Positions 1-7,772 of a stretch of 13,488 nucleotides of DNA are shown here, in pieces (within the stretch, counting starts at the first letter, position 1; each line of letters begins with the position of its first letter). The notes below the pieces were generated by a model. The model made no database searches. It saw only the letters and a list, made by a program, of their open reading frames with translations, and was not told the origin of the DNA. The DNA is taken from the NCBI GenBank assembly GCA_002362385.1, contig DEUB01000065.1:1-13488 (forward strand), in the 5' to 3' direction. Both the position numbers and the translations under genes were made by a program. Source of the DNA: Lachnospiraceae bacterium UBA3273 (GTDB taxonomy: Bacteria > Bacillota > Clostridia > Lachnospirales > Lachnospiraceae).

Positions 1-2
1 AA

Positions 3-47
3 TACCAGAGATAAACCTTTTTTGAATACAAAAATTTATCTCTGGTA
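3..47. repeat. Long inverted repeat / hairpin
   Basis: The 13-base arms TACCAGAGATAAA (3-15) and TTTATCTCTGGTA (35-47) are perfect inverted copies. Inside them a second stem, TTTTTG (19-24) with CAAAAA (29-34), closes on a 4-base loop, leaving only a 3-base bulge (16-18). The whole 45 bases can therefore fold as one hairpin. No T-run follows on either strand, so it is not a typical terminator. It could be a recombinase or regulator site, or the end of a small element lying left of the window. Confidence 0.6.
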
Positions 48-61
48 GAATTTACCCTTAC

Positions 62-82
62 AAGGTGGAAGTCACCTTTTCA
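62..82 (+). terminator. Short hairpin with T4, possible terminator
   Basis: AAGGTG (62-67) pairs with CACCTT (73-78) around a 5-base loop and runs into TTTT. It could end a plus-strand transcript entering from the left. The stem is short and no plus-strand gene is visible upstream, so this is weak. Confidence 0.25.
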
Positions 83-120
83 TTTCACCGTTTAGTGATG
101 TTTGAGGCAAAGGAACCATG

Positions 121-162
121 ACAAAAAATCCGAGAGCCAGAAGAATACCTCCAGCTCTCGGA
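121..162 (-). terminator. Rho-independent terminator of the DUF4268 gene
   Basis: TCCGAGAGC (129-137) and GCTCTCGGA (154-162) form a perfect 9-bp stem. Read on the minus strand the stem is followed at once by ATTTTTTGT. It lies 37 bases past the stop codon of the minus-strand gene ending at 199, in the right place to end that transcript. Confidence 0.85.
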
Positions 163-198
163 ATGTTATGCTTTCAAGCTATATCAGTATTCAATTGA

Positions 199-1125
199 TT
201 ATAAGTATTTCTTGAATGCTTTCTTCATTTTCATAGCCACATCCATCGCCCAATCGAACTGTTCAGACCACTTATCCTTATTATCAAAATCTGCCAGATG
301 GGATATAAGGATTCTGCTGGCTTTCTTGTCAGGTAATTCTCTCCAGTCAAGTTTCATATCCATGTCCGTTTCAATCTCGCACTTATGAGAGTAAAATTTA
401 TGGAACAGTTCTTTATCATCGGAAATATACCATTCCACAACAATCTGATTATCCTTGCGAATCTGATTGATGCTGATATGACAAGCGGAAGAACCGACGC
501 TCATGGTCATCCAATGGTCAGTACTTGCTTTTCTCTTGTTGAACTGCTTTGCAAATGCGTGGTGTTGGAATGCATAATCATTGAAGGCAACCCAATAATC
601 ATATCTTGCTTGCAACGTAGGAGAATTGCTGGTATTACGCTTGATTTCCTTTGTCCAGTCATTCGGCTTTTCTACCACTTCAAACTTAACGGCAATATCA
701 GAACTGCCGATTTGATACAGCTTAATTTCAACCAGGAAGAAAGCAATATTCTCGTCGGTGTGGTTATTCAGCCACTCAATTGCAGAGCGATGTTCTTCTC
801 TTGCTCTCTTGACAACCCAAATTACAATATCGGCAGATTTGCCGGACGCATATGTAATCAATTTGCCAAGGTGGTCATGGTTGGTATCTTCAAGCTGATT
901 CTCGATAATGATTTTTCTGTCTGTTCCAGTTTCAGTAGCATAAATATCTACATTGAAATCTCCAACGCTGGACTCAGTCTCATCGATGGTTATCTCCAAG
1001 CCAACGGCATCCGCCAATAACGCAAGATTATCCTCTTCTGCAAGCCAAGGAGTGAAGTCCAATGCCTCATGCGGCCATACCTTTCGCAAGTCTTTTATTT
1101 CTTTCAGTTTTCCTAAATTAATCAA
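199..1125 (-). CDS. DUF4268 protein with PD-(D/E)XK-like N-terminal domain
   Basis: A 308-residue soluble protein. Residues about 15-110 have the shape of a restriction-endonuclease-like fold: WPHEALDFTPWL near 17-28, a conserved Asp in FNVDIYA (D60), then IIIENQLE with E75 and Q77 in the place of the E-x-K/Q pair, followed by a helix (HDHLGKLITYASG). The C-terminal half resembles the DUF4268 domain, seen alone or fused to nuclease domains in many bacteria. A role in DNA cleavage or defence is plausible from the fold but is inference. Start is TTG, chosen because GGAGG (1133-1137 on the minus strand) sits 7 bases upstream and no ATG fits better. The gene has its own terminator and lies 208 bases past rlmD, with repeated motifs in that gap, so it looks like an independently transcribed, possibly acquired, gene. 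Confidence 0.8.
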   Translation of the reverse strand: MINLGKLKEIKDLRKVWPHEALDFTPWLAEEDNLALLADAVGLEITIDETESSVGDFNVDIYATETGTDRKIIIENQLEDTNHDHLGKLITYASGKSADIVIWVVKRAREEHRSAIEWLNNHTDENIAFFLVEIKLYQIGSSDIAVKFEVVEKPNDWTKEIKRNTSNSPTLQARYDYWVAFNDYAFQHHAFAKQFNKRKASTDHWMTMSVGSSACHISINQIRKDNQIVVEWYISDDKELFHKFYSHKCEIETDMDMKLDWRELPDKKASRILISHLADFDNKDKWSEQFDWAMDVAMKMKKAFKKYL

Positions 1126-1157
1126 CTCTATTCCTCCTTGCCGTGCAATTAACTATT

Positions 1158-1228
1158 CTATCAACTCAACAATCGGCAAAATCATCTTGTCCACTCGACT
1201 TTTCCTATTTTCAACCTGTCAACTCAAC
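1158..1228. repeat. Three 13-bp direct repeats at 29-bp period
   Basis: Three related 13-mers, CTATCAACTCAAC (1158-1170), TTGTCCACTCGAC (1187-1199) and CTGTCAACTCAAC (1216-1228), begin exactly 29 bases apart and are separated by unrelated 16-base spacers. On the minus strand they read GTTGAGTTGATAG, GTCGAGTGGACAA and GTTGAGTTGACAG. They lie upstream of the DUF4268 gene, the first copy starting 33 bases beyond its start codon. The layout suggests regulator binding sites or iterons. Some copies contain TTGACA-like hexamers, so they may also carry promoter elements. Confidence 0.65.
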
Positions 1229-1333
1229 CTATCATTTTCGCCATAAGTCGGCTGATAAATCTTCCGTTCCGCAGCCATCAAAGCAAGGTACCTTTTTCCC
1301 GGAAACGCCTTGTTTTCAAGCCTTTTTCGGTAT

Positions 1334-2773
1334 TTACTTCTGTACTTTTGACATCAACACTACGCACTCAACATGCCCCGTCCCCGGAAACATATCCACC
1401 CCGCAGGCCTTCTCCATCCGATACCCGTTCTCAAAAAACACCTCCAGATCCCTTACCAGACTGGTAGGCTTACAGGAAATATAAACGATCCTCTCCACTC
1501 CATAATCAATAATCTTATGGAGCGCCTTAGGATGAATCCCGTCCCTTGGCGGGTCCAAAATAATAAAATCCGGTTTTTCCTCAATATCATCCAGAACCTT
1601 CAACACATCTCCCGCTATAAACTCGCAGTTATGTAAACCATTTAGCTCTGCATTTTCTTTCGCTGCTTCCACTGCTTCCTCCACAATCTCAACACCGATT
1701 ACCTTCTTTGCCACAGGCGCCATCATCTGTGCAATGGTGCCGGTTCCGCTGTACAAATCAAAGACAACCTTGTCCGGCTCTCCCTCCGACAGCCTTCCGA
1801 TATACTGCCTTGCCGTATCATAAAGCACTTCTGCTCCCAGGGAATTGGTCTGGAAAAAGGAAAACTGGGATATTTTAAACTTAAGCCCCATAAGCTCCTC
1901 ATAAAAATAATCCCTGCCATAGAGAATCTCATTTGCATCAGCCTTTACCACGTCGGCAACGGAATCATTCACGGTATGAAGAATCCCTATAATATGCCCT
2001 TCCATGCCGCCGGACTGTTCCAAGGATAAGAGCGCACTTTTAAATCCTTCCAAAAGTTCTGCCTCTCCCTGACAGTTTAGACCATCCTCTTTCTTAAAAT
2101 CCCCGCTGGTAACCAAAGCAACGAGAATCTCTCCACTCTTACTTCCCTTCCTGATAAGCAGGTGCCGCAGATAGCCTTCCTGGCGCATCCTGTGATAGAA
2201 GCTTGTCTTCTCTGCCTTAAAATATTCCAGGGTTGTCCTCAAAATCTGCCTGTAATCTTCATCCACGATCTTACAGTCCACAACGCTGACAATATCATAA
2301 AACCCACCTCTTTTATGTAAACCAAGAGACAAGGGACCGTCTTTATACTCATCCCCGAAGGAAAACTCCATTTTATTGCGGTATCCGTATTGTCTCGGGC
2401 TTTCTTTCACTCCCTGAAATTCATAATCCGGTTCTTGATTCAACTTTATGTAAACTGAATCCAGCAACTCTTTTATTTGTTTTGCTTTCAATGCTATCTG
2501 ATCCTCATAGGACAGATTCAGGTAATTACAGCCTCCGCAGTTTCCAAAATGCGGACACTCGGATGCGACCTCATTTCCCGCCTTCTCAAGCACTTCCAAA
2601 AGGACGCCTTCCGCTTTGCCTTTTCTCTTCTTACTGACGCGGAAAGATATTTTCTGCCCTGGAATCACATTTTTTACAACCGCCTTATCGTTTTCTTCCT
2701 CTACCCTGACAATCCCTTTTGCCGGAAAGCAGACGCTTTCCACAATTCCTTCATAACACTGACCTTTTTTCAT
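1334..2773 (-). CDS. rlmD: 23S rRNA (uracil-5-)-methyltransferase RlmD
   Basis: SAM-dependent enzyme that makes 5-methyluridine in 23S rRNA (U1939 in E. coli numbering; some Firmicutes relatives also modify U747). Visible parts: an N-terminal TRAM domain (about 1-60); an iron-sulfur cysteine set C73, C79, C82 plus C167; the SAM site VFDLYSGTGTIAQ; the substrate motif ILDPPRDG; the catalytic Cys434 in YISCKP; and the C-terminal GHVEC with the general base Glu469. The 479-residue length is normal for the family. I start at the ATG at 2771-2773, which has CGGAG just upstream (GGAG at 2778-2781). An in-frame TTG six codons further up (2789-2791) has no comparable ribosome site. It is on the same strand as its neighbours, with a terminator between it and the small membrane protein upstream. 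TrmFO-type or RlmCD specificity cannot be told from sequence alone. Confidence 0.93.
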   Translation of the reverse strand: MKKGQCYEGIVESVCFPAKGIVRVEEENDKAVVKNVIPGQKISFRVSKKRKGKAEGVLLEVLEKAGNEVASECPHFGNCGGCNYLNLSYEDQIALKAKQIKELLDSVYIKLNQEPDYEFQGVKESPRQYGYRNKMEFSFGDEYKDGPLSLGLHKRGGFYDIVSVVDCKIVDEDYRQILRTTLEYFKAEKTSFYHRMRQEGYLRHLLIRKGSKSGEILVALVTSGDFKKEDGLNCQGEAELLEGFKSALLSLEQSGGMEGHIIGILHTVNDSVADVVKADANEILYGRDYFYEELMGLKFKISQFSFFQTNSLGAEVLYDTARQYIGRLSEGEPDKVVFDLYSGTGTIAQMMAPVAKKVIGVEIVEEAVEAAKENAELNGLHNCEFIAGDVLKVLDDIEEKPDFIILDPPRDGIHPKALHKIIDYGVERIVYISCKPTSLVRDLEVFFENGYRMEKACGVDMFPGTGHVECVVLMSKVQK

Positions 2774-2851
2774 AATACTCCGTTCTGCCAACCTGTGTTA
2801 GTCTAATAATCAATCAAAAACCTTATCCAAACATCCTGCATAATACCTTAC

Positions 2852-2888
2852 ACGAAAAAAAGACTGCTACAATTCCTGCAACAGTCTT
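2852..2888 (-). terminator. Rho-independent terminator of the small membrane protein
   Basis: AAGACTG (2860-2866) pairs with CAGTCTT (2882-2888). On the minus strand the stem runs directly into TTTTTTTCG. It lies 18 bases past the stop codon at 2907 and separates this gene from rlmD. Confidence 0.8.
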
Positions 2889-2906
2889 ATCATCCACTAT
2901 AGGCGA

Positions 2907-3209
2907 TCAGTCTTCATCAGAAGCCGCTTTATCGTCCTTTTTGTCTGATGCAGCTTCCTTTTCATCCTCGTCATCGGCAAAGAAGTCGTCATCAAAATCA
3001 TCATCGAAGTCATCCTCGAAATCTTCCAGATAATCAGGCGTAAAGTAGCGGTATACTGCATAAGCAATCGCTGCAATTGCTGCAACTGCACCGATAATGG
3101 CAAATACCCAGAGTACCTTATGGCACTTCTTTTCTTCCTTTACCTCTTCCTGTCTCTTTAATACATCCCCCAATGTAGCTGCCAGTTCTTCAATCCTTGC
3201 TTTATTCAT
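2907..3209 (-). CDS. Small single-pass membrane protein with acidic tail
   Basis: A 100-residue protein with three parts: a short charged N-terminal helix (about 1-32, ending EEVKEEKK), one strongly hydrophobic segment (about 33-53, VLWVFAIIGAVAAIAAIAYAV), and a tail that is mostly Asp and Glu with DDFDDDF repeats and then Lys/Ala/Asp. This fits a one-span membrane protein of a type common near housekeeping genes in Lachnospiraceae; its function is unknown to me. The start is the ATG at 3207-3209 with AAAGGTGG upstream. An upstream in-frame start 15 codons earlier lies close to the -10 box and lacks a ribosome site. It has its own promoter and terminator, so it is a single-gene unit between pcrA and rlmD. 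Confidence 0.75.
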   Translation of the reverse strand: MNKARIEELAATLGDVLKRQEEVKEEKKCHKVLWVFAIIGAVAAIAAIAYAVYRYFTPDYLEDFEDDFDDDFDDDFFADDEDEKEAASDKKDDKAASDED

Positions 3210-3252
3210 AAAATAATCCACCTTTCTCGCTTTTATTATTATAACCGAATTC

Positions 3253-3282
3253 ATTATAAATAGTTTATCACTTTTCGCTCAA
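3253..3282 (-). promoter_or_regulatory. Promoter of the small membrane protein
   Basis: On the minus strand TTGAGC (3277-3282) and TATAAT (3253-3258) are separated by 18 bases, about 45 bases before the start codon. The -10 box is perfect and the -35 box is moderate. This is a sigma-A-like match found by eye. Confidence 0.6.
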
Positions 3283-3343
3283 CTTTACTACAGATTTTTT
3301 CCAATTTTTATGAAAAATATCCAATAGATTTTTAATATCCTGT

Positions 3344-5848
3344 TTAGAGCTTCTGCAGCTTGGCAAATGCGGCAAAAAGGATTTTCTGTCCGTACCGGTC
3401 AAATTCCACCGTGACCTGGTAATCCTTTGCTCCCTTTTCCAGATTTTTCACAGTCCCTTCCCCGAATTTAATGTGGGAAACCCTGTCTCCTATATCATAA
3501 TCCGGTTTCTCTCCCGGAGCCTGCACGCCTTTGGTAATGCCCTTTGCACCAAACATGGCAGTCCCTTTTGCAATAAAAGGCTTGACTTCCGCTTTTGTCT
3601 CCTTAGGCTTTACAACAGCTTTCGGTCTTGTTACCGCCCGGTAACCGCCTGTCGAACTAACCGTTTCTGCTCCCCGGCTTGTCTGTACCGGCCTTGGTTT
3701 ATCAAAAACATCATCCGCCGGATTGCTTCCTGCCCGGCTTCTGTTACCATATTCCTGAGCACCCTCATAGCCTTGTCCACGACTCTGCCCGTATGAATTC
3801 CTTCCACTATAAGCGCTTACCATATCATAAGGTTTTTTCTTAAAAATATTCCGCTCATAGGAATCAGCCTCATACTCCACATGATCCCTTGCTTTTCCGG
3901 AAGGCACTTTATTATCCAAAAGTTCTTCGGGAATTTCCCTTACAAACCTGGAAACCGGATTATACTGGGTCTCTCCCCTGACCATCCTTGCCTTTGCCGC
4001 CGTCAGGGTCAGATCCTCTTTAGCTCTGGTAATGCCCACATAAGCAAGCCTTCTCTCTTCCTCTATTTCCTCGGAATCGCCTTCCTTAAAATCACTTGCC
4101 ATAATAGACATATAGCTGGGAAAAACGCCATCCTCCATGCCCGCCAGATACACATGGGGGAATTCCAGTCCCTTGGCGCTATGTAAAGTCATAAGAAGCA
4201 CCTTGTTCCTGTCGCTGTCTACGTTGTCAATATCCGCCACCAACGCCACCTCTGCCAGAAATTCCGAAAGGGTCGCCTCCTCGTGTTCCTCCTCAAAAGC
4301 GGTCGCCTTGGAGATCAATTCTCCGATATTCTCTTTTCTGGCCTCCGCCTCTTCATCCGTATCCGCTTCCAACTGGTTTACATAACCCGTCGTCTCTATA
4401 ATATCTTCCAACAATTCCTTTAAGGAATATGTCTTCGCTTTTGCCCGGAACACCTGGATCATGGTCACAAAGGGCTGAAGCTTTGCCGCGCTTCTTCCGA
4501 TGCTTATAATATTGTCCGCCTCTTCCAATGCCTCGTAAAATCCGATGCCTCTTCCATCGGCATAATCCTGAACACGGGCAATGGTGGTATTACCGATTCC
4601 CCTTTTAGGAATATTGATGATCCTTTTTACCGCCAGATCATCCAGACCGTTGTCAATAGTCTTTAAATAAGCCAGCAAGTCCTTGATCTCTTTCCTGCCG
4701 TAAAAGTTTACGCCCCCCACAATATTATAAGGAATGCCTGCATGTACAAACTGTTCCTCCAGAACACGGGCCTGGGCGTTGGTCCGGTAAAGCACCGCAC
4801 AGTCCTTATAATCGCAGATGCCTTCCCGCTTCTTTCCCGCCACATCATAGGCAATATATTCCGCCTCTTCCAAAGCATAATCAAACTGCCTGAAATGCAG
4901 CCTGTTTCCGCCCCCTTTATCGGTCCACAAAGCTTTTTCCTTCCGCCCCTTATTGTGGCTGATCACTGCATTAGCCGCATCTAATACATTCTGGGTGGAG
5001 CGGTAATTCTGCTCCAGCTTCACAACCTTCGCCTCCGGGAAAACCTTTTCAAAATCCAGAATATTTCGGATATTTGCTCCCCTGAATTTGTAAATGGACT
5101 GGTCGTCGTCGCCCACCACGCAGAGATTATGATTAGCACTCGCTAACAATCTGATAAATTCAAACTGGATGCTGTTAGTATCCTGATACTCGTCCACCAT
5201 AATATAGCGGAACCGGTTCTGGTAGCTTTCAAGCACCTCCTGACTGGACCTTAAAAGCTCCACCGCATTTACCAGTAAGTCATCAAAGTCCATGGCATTA
5301 TTGCTCTTTAAGACCTTCTGGTATTCCTTGTATGCCTTGGCGATCCGCATTCTGTTAAAGTCTCCCATGGCAGCCATTTCATATTCATCCGCCAGGATCC
5401 CTTCATTCTTTGCTGAGGAAATGGCGCCTAAAATCGTCCTCTCCTTTAACTGCTTCGTATCAATCTGCAGCCTTTTGCAAATATCCTTCATGACCGATTT
5501 GGAATCATCCGTATCATAGATCGTAAAGGAATTGTCATAACCGATCCGTTCCGCATACCTGCGTAAAATGCGGACGCAGCTGGAATGGAAGGTGGAAACC
5601 CAGATACTTTCCGCACCAAAGCCCACCATATCATTGACCCTTTCCCGCATTTCCCCTGCGGCTTTATTGGTAAAGGTAATGGCCATGATATTCCATGGAT
5701 TTACCCCGCATTCTTCAATCAGATATGCGATCCTGTGGGTAAGGACGCGGGTCTTCCCCGAACCTGCTCCCGCCAGGATCAAAACCGGCCCTTCCGTAGC
5801 CATTGCCGCTTCCCTCTGCATATCGTTTAACATATCCATCCGATTCAT
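3344..5848 (-). CDS. pcrA: ATP-dependent DNA helicase PcrA (UvrD family)
   Basis: Superfamily 1A 3'-5' helicase that unwinds DNA in repair and plasmid replication and removes RecA or stalled polymerase from DNA. The 834 residues carry all family motifs in order: Walker A AGAGSGKT (26-33), TFTNKAAGEMRER (58-70), Walker B VDEYQDTN (218-225), motif III GDDDQSIYKFRGA (246-258), QNYRSTQ (280-286), then TLHSAKGLEFPHVYLAG and EERRLAYVGITRAKEDL in the C-terminal ATPase half. The low-complexity linker after about 660 and the last ~50 residues (DIGDRVSHIKFGEGTV...) match the Tudor-like tail by which PcrA binds RNA polymerase. The start ATG has GAGGAG upstream. The unit looks monocistronic. I see no clear terminator directly after it. 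Confidence 0.96.
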   Translation of the reverse strand: MNRMDMLNDMQREAAMATEGPVLILAGAGSGKTRVLTHRIAYLIEECGVNPWNIMAITFTNKAAGEMRERVNDMVGFGAESIWVSTFHSSCVRILRRYAERIGYDNSFTIYDTDDSKSVMKDICKRLQIDTKQLKERTILGAISSAKNEGILADEYEMAAMGDFNRMRIAKAYKEYQKVLKSNNAMDFDDLLVNAVELLRSSQEVLESYQNRFRYIMVDEYQDTNSIQFEFIRLLASANHNLCVVGDDDQSIYKFRGANIRNILDFEKVFPEAKVVKLEQNYRSTQNVLDAANAVISHNKGRKEKALWTDKGGGNRLHFRQFDYALEEAEYIAYDVAGKKREGICDYKDCAVLYRTNAQARVLEEQFVHAGIPYNIVGGVNFYGRKEIKDLLAYLKTIDNGLDDLAVKRIINIPKRGIGNTTIARVQDYADGRGIGFYEALEEADNIISIGRSAAKLQPFVTMIQVFRAKAKTYSLKELLEDIIETTGYVNQLEADTDEEAEARKENIGELISKATAFEEEHEEATLSEFLAEVALVADIDNVDSDRNKVLLMTLHSAKGLEFPHVYLAGMEDGVFPSYMSIMASDFKEGDSEEIEEERRLAYVGITRAKEDLTLTAAKARMVRGETQYNPVSRFVREIPEELLDNKVPSGKARDHVEYEADSYERNIFKKKPYDMVSAYSGRNSYGQSRGQGYEGAQEYGNRSRAGSNPADDVFDKPRPVQTSRGAETVSSTGGYRAVTRPKAVVKPKETKAEVKPFIAKGTAMFGAKGITKGVQAPGEKPDYDIGDRVSHIKFGEGTVKNLEKGAKDYQVTVEFDRYGQKILFAAFAKLQKL

Positions 5849-5889
5849 AACTGACTCCTCATCGATTCTATTTCAACTTCTTTTACTCT

Positions 5890-5917
5890 ACCATATTTTA
5901 GAATCTTTTACTATCAA
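5890..5917 (-). promoter_or_regulatory. Possible pcrA promoter
   Basis: TTGATA (5912-5917) and TATGGT (5890-5895) on the minus strand lie 16 bases apart, about 40 bases before the pcrA start. The -35 box directly abuts the T-run of the preceding terminator. The match is partial. Confidence 0.4.
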
Positions 5918-5951
5918 AAAAGAAGCGCGGCACCAAAATTCCATGCCGCGC
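5918..5951 (-). terminator. Strong terminator of the pspA-SPFH operon
   Basis: GCGCGGCA (5925-5932) and TGCCGCGC (5944-5951) make a GC-rich perfect 8-bp stem. On the minus strand it is followed by TTCTTTTTTG. It lies about 30 bases past the SPFH stop codon and separates this operon from pcrA. Confidence 0.9.
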
Positions 5952-5982
5952 ACCCTAATTCTTTCAAATAATGTTATGTAAA

Positions 5983-6969
5983 CTAAACCAGCTTCTGTCC
6001 GCAGTTTCCACAGAAGTTTGCTCCATTGGTAGGCGTTCCACAGTTAGGACAGAACTTAGGCGCTGCCCCGCCTGCTCCCTGACCTGCCGGTGCCTGGCCG
6101 CCGGGATTCATCCCCTGCGCCATATTGGTATTGTTTAACATCTGCTGGCCCATCATCATACCCATCTGCATGCCTACCATCTGACCTGCGAGATTGGCGC
6201 CGCCGCTGCCGCCGTTTCCTTTTTCCATGGAATTGGCCATGGCAATCTGGCTGTATTTGTTCATATCCCCTACCATGGACTGGGCTGCAGCTTTCTCCTG
6301 CATCTTCTTGATCTCTTCAGGATAATTAAAGCTCTCAATGGTAAAGCCTGTAATGCCTACACCGATGCTGCGCATCTCCATATCCAGCTCTTCTTCAATC
6401 CCCTTTGCGATCTTGCGGGCATCCATCTGAAGATTGAACATATCCCTGCCTTCCTTGCCGATCCAGCTCATCAAAAGCTGGTCAAGGCTTGCAGTGATAC
6501 GGGTTCTTACGTCCTCCACGCTGTAAGTCTGCATGGTGCCTGAAAGCTTCTCTAACATAACGGCAAAATCCATTACCTTACAGTTAAAAGTACCGAAAGC
6601 CCTTACCGGCATCCCCCCCGGAAGTCCCGGTGCCGGTAAGTTGATGGCATTCTTGGTCCCCCATTTGCAGAGAAGTTCTTTTGTATTGATAAACACTACT
6701 TCCGCCCTCATGCCGGAATTAAAACCAAACTTAAATCCTTTTAAGGATGATAAGAAAGGAATGATCTGCGTCTCGATATCATAGCTTCCGTCGTCCTCAA
6801 AAACGCCTTCGATCTTACCGTTATACATAAAGATCGCATCCTGTCCCGGACGGATAAAAAGCTTGGAACCTTTCTTGATCTCATCATTGGGCCATTTCCA
6901 GAAAATCACGCCTTCCCTGGATTCGTCCCATTCTACTACATTGGATAACTGATTAAAAAATACTCCCAT
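5983..6969 (-). CDS. SPFH-domain protein with C-terminal zinc ribbon (YdjI-like)
   Basis: A 328-residue protein. Residues about 1-220 form an SPFH/stomatin-like domain of the virion-core type (NVVEWDESREGVIFWKWP at the start; GVGITGFTIESFNYPEEI near its end). A Gly/Met/Gln-rich flexible linker follows (about 245-300), then a zinc ribbon with C307, C310, C320 and C323 (CPNC...CGNC). There is no membrane span. In Bacillus subtilis the SPFH protein YdjI is encoded with PspA (YdjF) and is needed to place it at the membrane. The same pairing here, with only 22 bases between genes, supports a shared membrane-stress role. The ribosome site AAGGAG lies about 10 bases before the ATG. The family is clear; the exact function is inferred from gene order. 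Confidence 0.85.
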   Translation of the reverse strand: MGVFFNQLSNVVEWDESREGVIFWKWPNDEIKKGSKLFIRPGQDAIFMYNGKIEGVFEDDGSYDIETQIIPFLSSLKGFKFGFNSGMRAEVVFINTKELLCKWGTKNAINLPAPGLPGGMPVRAFGTFNCKVMDFAVMLEKLSGTMQTYSVEDVRTRITASLDQLLMSWIGKEGRDMFNLQMDARKIAKGIEEELDMEMRSIGVGITGFTIESFNYPEEIKKMQEKAAAQSMVGDMNKYSQIAMANSMEKGNGGSGGANLAGQMVGMQMGMMMGQQMLNNTNMAQGMNPGGQAPAGQGAGGAAPKFCPNCGTPTNGANFCGNCGQKLV

Positions 6970-6991
6970 TTTGCTGTGTCTCCTTCTTATA

Positions 6992-7672
6992 TTACATTCC
7001 CATTTCTGCTTTTAACGCAGCAAGCTCGTCATCGATATCCGCATCCGCTTCTCCGCCTTCATACTTTTCAGTCAGCGCATCGATGCTGTCGGAAGGACTC
7101 TCGTTTAATTCTTCCATTGCATCCGCTTCATCCATCATACGATTAACCTTATCTTCCATCCTGTTAAAGGCATTGATCGTGGAAGCGGCTCCCTTACCGG
7201 ATTCTCCCACGCTGTTCATCTTTTTCTTGGTCTCGGCCACAGTCAGTTTTGCTTTCAGGGTAGCCTGTTTTCCTTTTAATTCCTGAATATCCGACTCAAG
7301 CTTTTTGGTCATCTCGCGCATCTTGGCTGAATTTTCAAGGCAGATATTGTAATTCTTATCAAGCGCTTCCCTTTCCTGAGTCAGTTCCGCTTTCCTGCCT
7401 AAGAACTGGCGCGCTTCGCCGTCATTTCCCGCTGCAACCGCTTTTCTGGCATATTTGTCCATTTTGGCGATTTCTTCGTCGCAGGCATCCAGCTTTCTCT
7501 TAGCAGCTTTTTCATCTGCTATGATAGCTGCCGTCTCACTTTTCACTTTCCCCAAATCACTTTCCAAATTACGAAGATACTGATCGATCATTTTTTCCGG
7601 ATCCTCACATTTGTCCAATAACGCATTGAAATTTGCCGACATAATGTCCTTAAATCTTGAAATAATACCCAT
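6992..7672 (-). CDS. pspA: Phage shock protein A (PspA/IM30 family)
   Basis: A 226-residue, almost entirely helical protein of the PspA/IM30/Vipp1 (ESCRT-III-like) family, which polymerises on the inner membrane face and protects it when damaged. The start MGIISRFKDIMSANFNALLDK is the typical amphipathic membrane-binding helix. A long charged coiled coil follows (about 25-145, with DPEKMIDQYLRNLE and EREALDKNY), then KGAASTINAFNRMEDKVNRM and an acidic end. Length is normal. AAAGGAGG precedes the ATG at ideal distance. It is the first gene of a two-gene operon with the SPFH gene. No PspF or PspBC partner is present, as is usual in Firmicutes. Confidence 0.93.
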   Translation of the reverse strand: MGIISRFKDIMSANFNALLDKCEDPEKMIDQYLRNLESDLGKVKSETAAIIADEKAAKRKLDACDEEIAKMDKYARKAVAAGNDGEARQFLGRKAELTQEREALDKNYNICLENSAKMREMTKKLESDIQELKGKQATLKAKLTVAETKKKMNSVGESGKGAASTINAFNRMEDKVNRMMDEADAMEELNESPSDSIDALTEKYEGGEADADIDDELAALKAEMGM

Positions 7673-7743
7673 GAAATTCCTCCTTTGCCTTCCCGGCTCC
7701 TCATTTTATTTGTTTTATCCTACACGCTCTGAATGCATTCTCT

Positions 7744-7772
7744 ATGATAAACGGACTAGGTTCTACATTCAA
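7744..7772 (-). promoter_or_regulatory. Promoter of the pspA operon
   Basis: On the minus strand TTGAAT (7767-7772) and TATCAT (7744-7749) are spaced by exactly 17 bases, about 70 bases before the pspA start. Both boxes match the housekeeping consensus at 4-5 of 6 positions. Confidence 0.55.

Noticed and set aside
385..1020. Plus-strand 211-codon frame
   Set aside because: It lies wholly antisense to the DUF4268 gene, which has domain motifs, a ribosome site and a terminator; this frame has none.
1158..1228. Possible CRISPR array, because of 13-base repeats with 16-base spacers
   Set aside because: Repeats are too short and vary, there are only three, spacers are 16 bases and there are no cas genes.
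1723..1938. Minus-strand 71-codon frame within rlmD
   Set aside because: It overlaps the SAM-binding part of rlmD in another frame and has no ribosome site.
5568..5981. Plus-strand 137-codon frame opposite the start of pcrA
   Set aside because: It is antisense to the conserved Walker A region of pcrA and shows no recognisable domain.
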